Assembly (NCBI GenBank): GCA_001936135.1
Contig: CP012809.1
Coordinates: 979,501-1,043,500 of the forward strand
Direction of reading: 5' to 3'
From: Saccharomycopsis fibuligera x Saccharomycopsis cf. fibuligera
Taxonomy: Eukaryota > Ascomycota > Saccharomycetes > Ascoideales > Saccharomycopsidaceae
DNA: 64,000 nucleotides
Below the pieces are notes generated by a model that saw nothing but the letters and a program-made list of their open reading frames with translations, was not told the DNA's origin and made no database searches. Made by a program: the position numbers and the translations under genes. Positions 20,401 through 29,649 of the stretch are shown one piece after another. The first letter of the stretch is position 1. Every line of letters starts with the position of its first letter.

Positions 20401-21885
20401 TTGGTGACTTTGCCGGAAGGGCGAAAGCCAATCACCTGCAAGTGGGTGTTCACAATCAAGGATGGTGGCTTACACAAGGCAAGATTAGTTGCTCGTGGGT
20501 TCTCGCAATTGAAAGGTATCGACTACAATGAAACGTTTGCTCCCGTTGTTCGTTACGAGTCCATCCGAATTATGTTGGCTGTCGCTGCTCTGAAAGGATT
20601 ACAGGTTCATCAGATGGATGTGAAGACTGCGTTCTTGAATGGTGAGCTTGAGGAAGAATTATACATGACACAACCAGAAGGCTATGTTGCAAAGGGCAAT
20701 GAAGATAAAGTGCTCAGATTGAAGAAGAGCTTGTATGGTTTGAAACAGGCTCCTCTTGTGTGGAATGACAAGATCAACGGCGTCTTGGCAAAGCTAGGCT
20801 TCAGACGGAATCAAGCTGAATATTGCCTATACACTCGCAAAAGTGGAAAGTCCTTTGTGATGGTTGCGCTATATGTGGATGATTTGCTTATTGCTGGTAG
20901 CACCAAGGAAGCAATAGACATTGTGAAAACAGAGCTAATGAATGAGTTTAAAATGAAAGACTTGGGTGCTACAAAGAAGTTCCTAGGCATGAACATTGAG
21001 CAGACAGAGAGTGGGCTCAAGTTGAGTCTTCGAGACTACATTCAGTCGTTGCTTAGCGAGTTTGGAATGCAAGACTGTCACAGTGAACCCACACCAGCAG
21101 TTGTCGGACAGGACTTGACGAGCGCGGACACAGGCAGTAAAGACTGTGATGCTACTAGGTACAGATCCATTATTGGAAAGCTCTTGTTTGCTGCTAATAC
21201 GGTCAGAGCAGACATAAGCTACGTTGTTGGTGTATTGTCGAGATACCTCAAAGAGCCCAAGGAGGTCCACATTCGTGCTGCGAAACGAGTACTAAGATAC
21301 TTGAAAGGCACAGCAGATGTTGGTTTATTTTATCAAAGCCACAACCAGACAACTCGCTTACAGGGCTACTGTGATGCAGACTGGGCAAACGACAAGGCTA
21401 CGAGGAAGTCCACCACCGGTTTTGTGTTCAAATATGCTGGTGGTGCAATAACTTGGAGATCGAAGAAGCAGCCAACGGTTGCATTGTCTACTGCTGAAGC
21501 AGAGTATATGGCATTGTGTGAGGGTGCCAAAGAAGGCTTATGGCTAAGGCAGTTGTTCAACGAGTTTGGCATTGCAATTGAGTCTGTCAAGATGTACGAC
21601 GACAACCAGAGCTGCATTGAAATAGCCAAACACCCTAGCTCCCATCACAGAACGAAGCACATTGACATCAGGTTGAATTTCATCAGGGACCATATTGCCA
21701 AGGGCCGAATTCAGTTAGAGTACTTATCAACTGGAGTCATGGTTGCCGATATCTTTACCAAAGCCATACCGGCCGACCAGTTCCAACTACTACGTGGTTA
21801 TTGTGGGATGCGAGACTTTGAATTAAGAGAGAGTGTTGAGAGTAATAATTCAAAGATAGATCCAGTTGCTTCTAGAAAGTTCTAG
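17497..21885 (+). CDS. copia copy F: intact Gag-Pol polyprotein
   Basis: Polyprotein of 1462 residues. An in-frame open stretch starts upstream at a GTG, but the first ATG is at 17497, inside the 5' LTR. Domains: Gag (1-240); CCHC knuckle CYNCGKIGHYARDC (241-254); protease D296-S-G-A; GAG-pre-integrase HHCC (H428, C461, C464); integrase triad D491, D559 (TDNGGEF), E595 with 35 residues between the last two; an acidic Ser/Thr-rich linker (about 720-900); RT with YVDD (1126-1129); RNase H (D1293, E1334 or E1336). The stop at 21883 lies within the 3' LTR, so both ends of the CDS are LTR-encoded. It makes the capsid and enzymes for reverse transcription and integration. No broken motif is seen. 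Confidence 0.95.
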   Translation: MSSDRFIKLQQVMSSPGALANFSSDEKLKGSENFHDWFSLVSIKLKMRGLGLYKYLVDNDIGATDESSDDSRARLQMALDDILTLMIVNGVTGAALRKASSYDGSGRDLFIYLKASYGTMSVFNAVGTLSDFFDHKWKSNGSNLNLLISSVDALNVSVIKNVTADLFLTCLFLAELKRAGYGEAAVKEIITTYQASHNSMETFDVESAMDLARELIKEDPKSTVTTTETALVTRKANNGQCYNCGKIGHYARDCRQQPKDEFNEKIRKPKKNGKLTGSAWFAYLGHESKRSDLFFDSGASSHIICDRDLFTELHDYSGEINGIGGNSLKIVGCGTASIKLPTGEDVSLLNALYAPEATANLLSISKATGNGAKLLFEDECIKLYPSMDIVGIKDRLSHGLYRVGSPSDKHFAYKAAPGIAVDRKDLWHQRLGHPSFGVFRAINKQFGLCGDITEDINVQVCELCALGKAVTRKPKHGWSKPQQPLQLLHMDVCGPFNYGSVDGSLYFLTIVDAYTRFTHIKCLKRKSDCTDAIIDFVKYSETNFKSQGRNYVCGAIRTDNGGEFVNNKLHAFMKERGIRHELTVPHHSYQNGVAERMHRTIQEKARTLMLHSAAPVQFWPEAVATAAYLINRSPTRVLGNDIPFTKWYDMEPLLDHLRTFGCIGYCVVPAALRHGKLSATSKKCAMMGYDRDHKAYRMYDSDAGQIVVSAQVTFDEQHSFFKWATPAPMADNVSTTTYGSVAAPGISPVTAVQDEDLIPADVTAADTAGTGEDESTAEDDTDVHVDNSDDDVPSDTDKDGFLPVQVKRKRPRPKTHVAPKTSITRNPFDVLEEVHDEYEASSSSSDSERELPKPETKVRKVATGDIIPFVPHGSTGESAVVPLLTPKIEPTVEEVDDDEDTSESELSDSQRLLGYEANLAATCYMAGSAVTENVPMSYKSAMQTDERDQWKEACEKEIEAHKDNSTYELVTLPEGRKPITCKWVFTIKDGGLHKARLVARGFSQLKGIDYNETFAPVVRYESIRIMLAVAALKGLQVHQMDVKTAFLNGELEEELYMTQPEGYVAKGNEDKVLRLKKSLYGLKQAPLVWNDKINGVLAKLGFRRNQAEYCLYTRKSGKSFVMVALYVDDLLIAGSTKEAIDIVKTELMNEFKMKDLGATKKFLGMNIEQTESGLKLSLRDYIQSLLSEFGMQDCHSEPTPAVVGQDLTSADTGSKDCDATRYRSIIGKLLFAANTVRADISYVVGVLSRYLKEPKEVHIRAAKRVLRYLKGTADVGLFYQSHNQTTRLQGYCDADWANDKATRKSTTGFVFKYAGGAITWRSKKQPTVALSTAEAEYMALCEGAKEGLWLRQLFNEFGIAIESVKMYDDNQSCIEIAKHPSSHHRTKHIDIRLNFIRDHIAKGRIQLEYLSTGVMVADIFTKAIPADQFQLLRGYCGMRDFELRESVESNNSKIDPVASRKF
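17529..17543 (+). other. primer binding site, initiator tRNA-Met anticodon loop
   Basis: GGTTATGAGTTCCCC begins at the first base after the LTR. GGTTATGAG is complementary to CUCAUAACC, the anticodon stem-loop of eukaryotic initiator tRNA-Met. This is the half-tRNA priming mode known for Drosophila copia and Ty5. The site is also read as Gag codons (VMSSP). Confidence 0.82.
21821..21833 (+). other. polypurine tract of copy F
   Basis: AATTAAGAGAGAG directly abuts the 3' LTR start TGTTGAGAG. It is the expected plus-strand primer and is conserved in copies A-D. It also encodes LRES of Pol. Confidence 0.8.
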
Positions 21886-22407
21886 AATATTCCATGAGTT
21901 TCCAGAGGATTCGATGTTGTTCTAGAATGTTCCACGATATACGAGAAAATACGAGATTGTTCGAGAACATTCTAGAAGGTTGCATAATATACGAGACATA
22001 TACGAGAAAGCTCTAGAATCTTCCATCAAGTTCCATAATGTTCCATGAAGTTCCATAATGTTCCATGAAGTTCCATAGTGTTCCATGAAGTTCCATAGTG
22101 TTCCATGAAGTTCCATGATGTTCCATGATGTTCCAAGAAGTTCCATGATGTTCCATACATTTCCGTGCAGTTCCGTGCATATCCGTGCAGTTCCGGAATA
22201 TTCTAGAAGATTCTATGTGGCCACACTAGTCATGCATCAGTCCCGGCACAGCCACCCTGACTGACTATAAATAAGGGGCGTCTCCTCCATCTTTGTGACT
22301 GATTGATGTTTTTCATATATAGGATATAGTTAATAACAACAAGTGTTTTGTGATTCATTTTCAGGATATAACGTTATGTCAAGTGATAGGTTTATCAAAC
22401 TACAACA
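21834..22407 (+). repeat. 3' LTR of copy F
   Basis: It is 574 bp with the same array, TATA and termini as the 5' LTR; I see no difference by eye. It is followed by the target duplicate ACATC (22408-22412). Confidence 0.95.
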
Positions 22408-24502
22408 ACATCCTGTATGCTTTGTGATCTCTGTCGTAGCCCATCATGGCACACTTCTTCGAAGTTGCACTTAGCTTGCCATGTCTCAATGCAGCTGGCA
22501 CAACACAATATCCAATGCATCCAAAGGTTCTCAAATGATCAAGCAGTGGTTCCATGTCGTACCACTTGGTGAACGGTATATCATTGCCAAGCACTCTTGT
22601 TGGGCTGCGATTGATCAAGTACGCAGCAGTTGCAACAGCTTCGGGCCAGAACTGAACCGGCGCAGCAGAGTGCAACATGAGAGTTCGCGCCTTCTCCTGA
22701 ATGGTGCGATGCATCCTCTCAGCAACACCATTCTGATAGGAATGATGCGGGACAGTTAGCTCATGGCGAATTCCACGCTCCTTCATGAACGCGTGCAACT
22801 TGTTGTTCACAAACTCCCCGCCGTTATCAGTTCTGATAGCTCCACACACGTAGTTTCTGCCTTGACTCTTGAAATTGGTCTCACTGTATTTCACAAAATC
22901 AATAATCGCATCAGTGCAGTCTGATTTCCTTTTCAAGCACTTGATATGGGTGAAACGAGTATAGGCATCAACGATTGTAAGAAAGTAGAGAGAGCCATCA
23001 ACCGATCCATAGTTGAATGGCCCGCACACATCCATATGAAGTAGCTGCAATGGCTGTTGTGGCTTTGACCATCCATGCTTTGGTTTTCTTGTAACCGCCT
23101 TGCCTAATGCACACAGTTCACACACTTGCACATTGATATCTTCTGTAATATCACCGCACAAACCAAACTGTTTGTTAATCGCACGGAACACACCAAAGCT
23201 AGGATGGCCCAATCTTTGATGCCACAAATCTTTTCTATCAACCGCAATGCCAGGGGCAGCTTTGTAAGCAAAGTGCTTGTCACTTGGAGAGCCCACTCTG
23301 TACAAGCCATGTGAGAGCCTGTCTTTGATACCCACAATATCCATCGAGGGGTACAACTTGATGCATTCATCTTCAAACAATAGTTTTGCTCCATTACCAG
23401 TTGCCTTTGAAATTGATAGTAAATTAGCGGTAGCCTCGGGTGCATATAGAGCATTTAACAAGCTGACATCCTCACCGGTTGGTAGCTTGATAGATGCGGT
23501 GCCGCACCCAACGATCTTCAAACTGTTGCCACCAATACCATTAATCTCGCCGCTGTAGTCATGTAACTCAGTAAACAAGTCTCTGTCACAAATAATGTGG
23601 CTGGAAGCACCACTATCGAAGAACAAATCAGATCTCTTTGACTCGTGCCCTAAATATGCAAACCACGCACTACCAGTCAGTTTTCCATTTTTCTTTGGCT
23701 TTCGAATTTTCTCATTAAATTCATCCTTTGGCTGTTGACGACAGTCCCTTGCATAATGACCTATCTTGCCACAGTTGTAGCATTGACCATTATTGGCCTT
23801 TCTAGTGACAAGAGCAGTTTCAGTAGTAGTAACGGTAGACTTTGGGTCTTCCTTAATCAATTCTCTCGCGAGATCCATCGCGGATTCAACATCAAAGGTT
23901 TCCATGGAATTATGAGATGCTTGGTATGTTGTAATGATCTCCTTCACAGCAGCTTCACCGTAGCCGGCGCGTTTGAGCTCAGCAAGAAATAAGCAAGTAA
24001 GAAACAGATCAGCAGTAACATTCTTGATAACCGAGACATTCAATGCATCGACGCTCGAGATCAACAGGTTGAGGTTAGAGCCATTCGACTTCCACTTGTG
24101 GTCAAAGAAGTCAGATAGCGTACCAACAGCATTAAACACAGACATTGTACCATAGGAGGCTTTCAAATAGATAAACAAATCACGACCAGAACCATCATAA
24201 CTGGATGCTTTTCTGAGAGCAGCACCAGTAACACCATTAACAATCATCAATGTCAAGATATCATCCAAAGCCATTTGTAGTCTGGCTCTCGAGTCGTCCG
24301 AGCTTTCATCAGTAGCGCCGATATCATTGTCGACAAGGTACTTGTACAAACCAAGCCCTCTCATTTTCAATTTGATTGATACTAAGGAGAACCAATCGTG
24401 AAAGTTCTCCGAACCTTTCAATTTTTCATCTGAACTGAAGTTGGCTAGAGCACCTGGGGAACTCATAACCTGTTGTAGTTTGATAAACCTATCACTTGAC
24501 AT
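22408..24502 (-). pseudogene. copia copy D, N-terminal part (Gag-protease-integrase)
   Basis: It starts at the ATG at 24502 in LTR L7 and reads through Gag, zinc knuckle, protease and integrase to about codon 697 (KAYRM), where copy F interrupts it. It shares VGTLSD and ITEDIN with copy F. It was probably functional before the insertion. Confidence 0.93.
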
Positions 24503-25024
24503 AACGTTATATCCTGAAAATGAATCACAAAACACTTGTTGTTATTAACTATATCCTATATATGAAAAACATCAATCAGTCACAAAGATGGAGGAGACGC
24601 CCCTTATTTATAGTCAGTCAGGGTGGCTGTGCCGGGACTGATGCATGACTAGTGTGGCCACATAGAATCTTCTAGAATATTCCGGAACTGCACGGATATG
24701 CACGGAACTGCACGGAAATGTATGGAACATCATGGAACTTCTTGGAACATCATGGAACATCATGGAACTTCATGGAACACTATGGAACTTCATGGAACAT
24801 TATGGAACTTCATGGAACATTATGGAACTTGATGGAAGATTCTAGAGCTTTCTCGTATATGTCTCGTATATTATGCAACCTTCTAGAATGTTCTCGAACA
24901 ATCTCGTATTTTCTCGTATATCGTGGAACATTCTAGAACAACATCGAATCCTCTGGAAACTCATGGAATATTCTAGAACTTTCTAGAAGCAACTGGATCT
25001 ATCTTTGAATTATTACTCTCAACA
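24471..25024 (-). repeat. LTR L7 (5' LTR of copy D, right edge of cluster)
   Basis: It is 554 bp from TGTTGTAG to CTCTCAACA, with the full 10-bp array. A second CTCTCAACA follows at 25025-25033, perhaps an LTR tip remnant. Confidence 0.93.
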
Positions 25025-25415
25025 CTCTCAACATGGTATACTGTTGATCCATTTGCATGGTATACAGTTCTGCTGCATCTTATTTGTTTAGTTTTTCATT
25101 CCGTCTACGTGCGTTGTTTACTTTTTCATTCCGTCTGCGTGCGCTTCTGCATGGGGTGCCGATCCTTACTGCTGCGTGAAAACTTTTGTTTTTCCCGCCA
25201 CCTTTATTACGACACTCCAATTTCATTTACTCAACTTATTTCTCCTACTTAAGGCGGGCCTTTCCCGCTTCTTTTCTTTTCATGTTCTCTACTATTATAT
25301 ACTTCTTTACAGAACTAAACTTAACAACTTTACATTCTTTATTTTTCTATCCAATACACTTTATTTTTCTTCATCAAACTATTTTTTCTAACTCTTCTTT
25401 ATCAACCCACTTTTT
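25025..25415 (+). repeat. LTR-like leader of gypsy-1, unlike its 3' LTR
   Basis: This stretch has a duplicated segment of about 30 bp (TTTTTCATTCCGTCT twice), GC-rich inverted motifs (GGCGGGCC, CCCGCC), a TATATAC at about 25300 and a pyrimidine-rich leader. It looks like an LTR promoter, but only the next 45 bases (25416-25460) match the 3' LTR of gypsy-1. It holds no in-frame ATG for gag. Confidence 0.5.
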
Positions 25416-25462
25416 ACATTCTCACGTCTTAATTCAGACCCTTTAACCCCATCTCTTACAAT

Positions 25463-25472
25463 TGGTAGCGCC
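25463..25472 (+). other. gypsy-1 primer binding site (initiator tRNA-Met 3' end)
   Basis: TGGTAGCGCC is the exact complement of the 3' end of yeast initiator tRNA-Met including CCA (GGCGCTACCA). It lies two bases after the LTR end TCTTACA at 25460. The gag frame reads through it. Confidence 0.9.
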
Positions 25473-25556
25473 TTTGGTGCTAGGGGAGAGACTCTGACTC
25501 CAATTTTTACGGGAAAAAATTCATCAGTAGCCGCTATTCAACGTTTTCAAACTTTG

Positions 25557-26288
25557 ATGTTTACATACTGTTTTAGCAAAGGCTATAACACTTCAGATCA
25601 ACAACTTAGAGCTACTATTGGTTGCTTACGTGATGTCGCTGCTACTTGGGCAGTCAACTTCTTAACTTCTCGGGAAAACATTAACGAGATCAATGTCGAC
25701 GAATTCTGGAGAGCTTTTTCTGAACGTTTTGGACAATCATATAACACAGCCACCTTAAACAAACAACTTTCTTCTTTAAGACAATCTGGTTCTATCGAAG
25801 ATTATATTACTAGATTTAACTATTTGGCTTCAGCCTATGACACTGGTGAATCCACTTTAATGCATTTCTTTATCAATGGTTTAAACGAGAACCTTAGAAT
25901 TCATGTTAGCATCATGAGAGACTCCTTTCTCCGACAACATCTTCCTGTCTCTCTCAATTGGGTTCAATCATCAGCAACCCGTATCGCTGCCACTATGCAA
26001 CCTGTTATGCATGGACAATCAAATTTCAATAGAAATCACAAGAAATTTAACAATTCTAAACCATCGTATAGTGCTGGGTTTTCCAACCACACTAACAGAT
26101 ACGCAAAAAGTTACAACAATAACCGTTTTAACAAACCGCACTTTAACAGCAGAAATTTTCACAACCAGGGAAATAACAGACCATTTTCAAACCATTTTGG
26201 ACCGGAGAAAATGGATCTTGACCACCTTACTTTAGAAAACTCCAATTTGGATGTTAACGCGAGGAATCGCTACTCTCAACAAAACTAA
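25557..26288 (+). CDS. gypsy-1 Gag (N-terminal start lost)
   Basis: The first in-frame ATG is 25557, but the frame is open from 25392. Typical gypsy capsid sequence (TPIFTGKNSS, then AAIQRFQTLM) precedes this ATG, so the natural protein starts upstream. In the 3' LTR the matching frame begins with ATG at 30009 (MNPETFSRLNSD), inside the LTR; the 5' copy lacks it. The capsid region includes LRDVAATWAVNF. The C-terminus is Asn/Phe/Arg-rich without an obvious CCHC knuckle. It overlaps pol by 38 bases in the +1 frame. Confidence 0.8.
   Translation: MFTYCFSKGYNTSDQQLRATIGCLRDVAATWAVNFLTSRENINEINVDEFWRAFSERFGQSYNTATLNKQLSSLRQSGSIEDYITRFNYLASAYDTGESTLMHFFINGLNENLRIHVSIMRDSFLRQHLPVSLNWVQSSATRIAATMQPVMHGQSNFNRNHKKFNNSKPSYSAGFSNHTNRYAKSYNNNRFNKPHFNSRNFHNQGNNRPFSNHFGPEKMDLDHLTLENSNLDVNARNRYSQQN
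26259..26265 (+). promoter_or_regulatory. putative +1 ribosomal frameshift site GCGAGGA
   Basis: In the gag frame it reads GCG AGG A; skipping the A at 26262 puts the ribosome in the pol frame at GGA. Ty3 shifts +1 at GCG AGU U and Ty1 at CUU AGG C, so this heptamer combines the Ty3 P-site codon with the Ty1 slow A-site codon. The gag stop follows at 26286. Confidence 0.72.
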
Positions 26289-29200
26289 TGACCCTCCGAT
26301 ATTACACCCTGCTCATGTACAGGTCATGGTTAATGATCTACAAATTGACTCTTTATTCGATACTGGTGCTAGTTCCAATTTTGTCAGCAAGGAAGTACTA
26401 CAAGCCAACCGTTGGTCTGTTTTTAATCCTGAAAAGGCTAGTTTGTCTGTCGCAGTCAATAAAGAACAACAGCTACTCACGGAATGTTGTTCTTTGGATG
26501 TGGAAACTGGAGGAAAAACACAAAGTACTTCAGCCTATGTCCTTCCTGTGTCGAATCGTCCTATGATCTTTGGCCTTCCGTTCATCAAACAACATGCGAG
26601 CTTGCTTGCACAAACTGGCGTTTGGTCTATCCTGGGTTCGAATGATGCTATACACCCTCATGAAGAATCAAGTTCTGAAACAGTGCAAATTAACCTTATT
26701 CTGGTCCAAGAAGTGCGCAAAGAAGTTAAAAACCATGAGAAAATGGAACTTTACTGGGTAAAAGCGGAGCATCATACACTGGAATCCCAAAACCCCATTC
26801 CTGCACCAAAAGAACTTGACAAGTCGAAATACCATGCTTTGAAACAGATGGTGCAAGCACTTAATGATGTTGACGGTAAAATTGAACACCTCTCACCGTT
26901 ACGCGAACGCTTCGACCACCGAATCAAACTCACCGATGATCAAATCATCGCCCGACCACCATATCGCTTAGCTCCATTACAAGCACAAGAAGCAGAAAAT
27001 CAAATTGGTGAACTCTTAACGCTGGGAATGCTTAAAGAGGCCGATAGTCCTTGGTCCTTTCCAATAGTGATGGTTAAAAAACAAGATAATACTTGGAGTA
27101 TGTGTGTTGACTACCGCCTCATTAACAACAAAACTATCAAAAACTCATTCCCATTACCTCACATTGATGATACATTATCCAAGGCCGGAGGAAAACGTTT
27201 CTATTCAAAAATTGATTTAGCACAAGGATACCACCAATTAAGGATGCATCCTGGAGACGAGGATAAAGTCGCATTTTCTACTTCATCCGGACATTATACA
27301 TGGCGTGTAATGCCTTTTGGTTTGAAAAATGCAACTGCTTCATTTTCACAATTTATAAAGCTGATTCTTGCTCCTTATTCACATTTTCTGGTATATTATT
27401 TGGATGATATTCTCATTTATGGCGACGATGCAGAACAACACTTTCAAGATGTAATGTGTATTTTAAAAGCGTTAGCCAAAAATCAATTAACAATTAAAAG
27501 ACAAAAATGTTGTTTTTTCCAATACCAGGTGGAGTTCTTGGGTCACGTGATCCTGAACGCCGGTATTGCAGCAAGTCCGCGGAAAATTAACGCCATTTTA
27601 GACATGCCGGAACCAGATACACAAAAGAAAGCACAACGCTATATTGGATGTCTTAACTACTATCGAAAATTCTTTAAAAATCTCTCAAAGATTCGTTCAC
27701 CACTCAATCAGCTTGCTGCGGGATCCATTAGCTATAATGAACTGTGTAAGGCAGCAGTGGCTCAATCGAAAGAACATTTGGTAAATGCCCCACTCCTCAT
27801 TTCCGCATACAGCGTTAAGCTGCTCAAGCTTTTTACTGATGCCTCAAACGCTGCTATAGGAGGAGTTTTACAGGGTTATGATGATGATGATAAGTTGGTT
27901 GGCGTTGTTGGTTATTTTAGTAAGTCATTGGATGTTCATCAAAGACGGTATTCGGTGTATGACAAAGAATTGTTTGCTATTGTTGAATCGTTGTGGCACT
28001 TTAGGATCCAGATTGCTGATCGCCATGTGGTGGTACACACAGACCACGTCTCATTAAGACATTTATTGTTGCAAAAACAACTCCATCCTCGCATTATGCG
28101 ATGGCTCGACACCCTTTCTGAATATGATGTTGAAATCACACACTTCTCAGGGCTGACAAATAAAGTTGCTGATTGGTTATCGAGACTTGATCTTGATGCT
28201 GTGCTGGTTGATGAAGGAATTCACGCTAAATTAGCTCAATTAACCTTACAAGATGATAAACAAGACCCTTTCCTCAAAATGAATATTGAAAGACTTGCTG
28301 CTAATGAACGATTAACGAACTTTGATAAGTTATTCAAGATCCAGGATAACAAACTTTGGTATGATAACCCTATTACCGAATCTAATCTGCTCAGATTATG
28401 TGTTCCTCAGTCTTATCAAAAGGACTTGCGAGCTGAAACCCATGGTGTTACTCATTTGAGTCTGTACAAATTATACTTGAAACTAGCTGAGAAATATTAT
28501 TGGCCTTCAATGTTTGCTGATATCAAACGTTTTGTACATCGATGCGATGTCTGCCAACGCACATTAGCTGGTCCCACTACCAATAATTTGCTCGAACCAT
28601 TAGAGATTCCACAGTCTCGATGGCTGAGAATCTCCATCGATTTTGTTACTGGATCTCCACCATCTGGTAAAACAGACATGGTATTAGTTGTCGTGGATAG
28701 GTTGACAAAATATTCTCATTTCTTACCGGTGAGCAAAACGATCACTGGATATAGCACAGCTATGATTTTAATTAACGAAGTTTTTCGTTTACATGGTACT
28801 CCCACTGAAATAGTTTCGGATAGAGATGTTGGATTCCAAAGTGTTATGTATCAAGCTATTATGGACAAGTTGGGGATTAAGTTAAAGATGAGCACAGCCA
28901 ATCATCCTGAAACTAATGGCCAAACTGAGAGAATCATCAAAACCCTAACTGGGATGTTGCGTCGGTATTGCTTTAATCAATTCTCTTCGTGGCGAAAATT
29001 TTTACCTATGGTAGAATTTGCTTACAACACCTCTTATCACCATAGTATCAAATGCACTCCATTTTTTGCAGACCACGGTTATGAAGCACCTGATCCTTTT
29101 TATGGTAGACGCTTTTCGGAAGGTCATGTAACACCTACAGAAGAATACTTGAAGGCCGCGCAAGCTGTTGTTCACCGAATAAAAGAATATTTAGTTCAAC

Positions 29201-29649
29201 AACAACATCGGTCTCAGGTAATTGCGGATGAAAATCGTCGTGAAATCTCTTTTGATATTGGAAATTGGGTGCTTCTCCACAGAGATGCTCATTTTGGTGC
29301 TGATGGTCCATACAAGAAAAGTCATCCAGTTTATCTTGGACCATATAAAGTCGGTAAACGAGTGGGTGAAAGTGCTGTTGAGTTAGATTTACCCTCTATA
29401 ACTAAACAACACAGGGTAATCAACGTCAGGTGGTTAAAACTATACCGAGAACCAGACGTTGTATACCCAAAGGAACCCCCTCGTAACGAAATTGAGGCCG
29501 CATCTAGGCCGACGAAATCACAGCAATCGCAGGTGTTGCAAAAGACTACTTGCATGTGTTTTGGCAAGATTGCAAACCTGAACATGCCACACCTATCTCA
29601 TTTGACTTCTTTAGAACTAAAGTACCAACCAATTTACGAAATGCTCTAA
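26263..29649 (+). CDS. gypsy-1 Pol (protease, RT, RNase H, integrase)
   Basis: Ty3/gypsy-order polyprotein. Numbering from a convenient Met at 26251: protease FDTGASS (D37), RT with YLDD (D385, D386), RNase H (FTDASNAAIGG, then YDKELFAIVESL), integrase HHCC from about H731 to C765, catalytic D797, D857, E893 (35 residues between the last two) and a GPY-like LGPYKVG. Translation is expected by +1 shift from Gag. The last 48 or so residues look foreign, while a better C-terminus lies in another frame from 29508, so a 1-bp deletion near 29506 has probably broken the tail. The catalytic part is complete. Confidence 0.88.
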   Translation, partial: GIATLNKTNDPPILHPAHVQVMVNDLQIDSLFDTGASSNFVSKEVLQANRWSVFNPEKASLSVAVNKEQQLLTECCSLDVETGGKTQSTSAYVLPVSNRPMIFGLPFIKQHASLLAQTGVWSILGSNDAIHPHEESSSETVQINLILVQEVRKEVKNHEKMELYWVKAEHHTLESQNPIPAPKELDKSKYHALKQMVQALNDVDGKIEHLSPLRERFDHRIKLTDDQIIARPPYRLAPLQAQEAENQIGELLTLGMLKEADSPWSFPIVMVKKQDNTWSMCVDYRLINNKTIKNSFPLPHIDDTLSKAGGKRFYSKIDLAQGYHQLRMHPGDEDKVAFSTSSGHYTWRVMPFGLKNATASFSQFIKLILAPYSHFLVYYLDDILIYGDDAEQHFQDVMCILKALAKNQLTIKRQKCCFFQYQVEFLGHVILNAGIAASPRKINAILDMPEPDTQKKAQRYIGCLNYYRKFFKNLSKIRSPLNQLAAGSISYNELCKAAVAQSKEHLVNAPLLISAYSVKLLKLFTDASNAAIGGVLQGYDDDDKLVGVVGYFSKSLDVHQRRYSVYDKELFAIVESLWHFRIQIADRHVVVHTDHVSLRHLLLQKQLHPRIMRWLDTLSEYDVEITHFSGLTNKVADWLSRLDLDAVLVDEGIHAKLAQLTLQDDKQDPFLKMNIERLAANERLTNFDKLFKIQDNKLWYDNPITESNLLRLCVPQSYQKDLRAETHGVTHLSLYKLYLKLAEKYYWPSMFADIKRFVHRCDVCQRTLAGPTTNNLLEPLEIPQSRWLRISIDFVTGSPPSGKTDMVLVVVDRLTKYSHFLPVSKTITGYSTAMILINEVFRLHGTPTEIVSDRDVGFQSVMYQAIMDKLGIKLKMSTANHPETNGQTERIIKTLTGMLRRYCFNQFSSWRKFLPMVEFAYNTSYHHSIKCTPFFADHGYEAPDPFYGRRFSEGHVTPTEEYLKAAQAVVHRIKEYLVQQQHRSQVIADENRREISFDIGNWVLLHRDAHFGADGPYKKSHPVYLGPYKVGKRVGESAVELDLPSITKQHRVINVRWLKLYREPDVVYPKEPPRNEIEAASRPTKSQQSQVLQKTTCMCFGKIANLNMPHLSHLTSLELKYQPIYEML

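Larger units (their letters stand above)
16955..22407 (+). mobile_element. copia copy F: complete Ty5/copia-like retrotransposon
   Basis: A 5453-bp element with two 574-bp LTRs, no sequence difference noticed between them, a PBS, one intact gag-pol ORF, a purine tract and a 5-bp target duplication. It is inserted in opposite orientation within copy D. Equal LTRs and an intact ORF point to very recent insertion and probable activity. Gag-protease-integrase-RT-RNase H order is Ty1/copia. The single ORF and anticodon-loop PBS are most like Ty5 and Drosophila copia. Confidence 0.95.

Noticed and set aside
26668-26889. Small antisense ORFs in gypsy-1 (26668-26889, 27939-28139, 29135-29344)
   Set aside because: They overlap intact pol coding sequence and show no family features.
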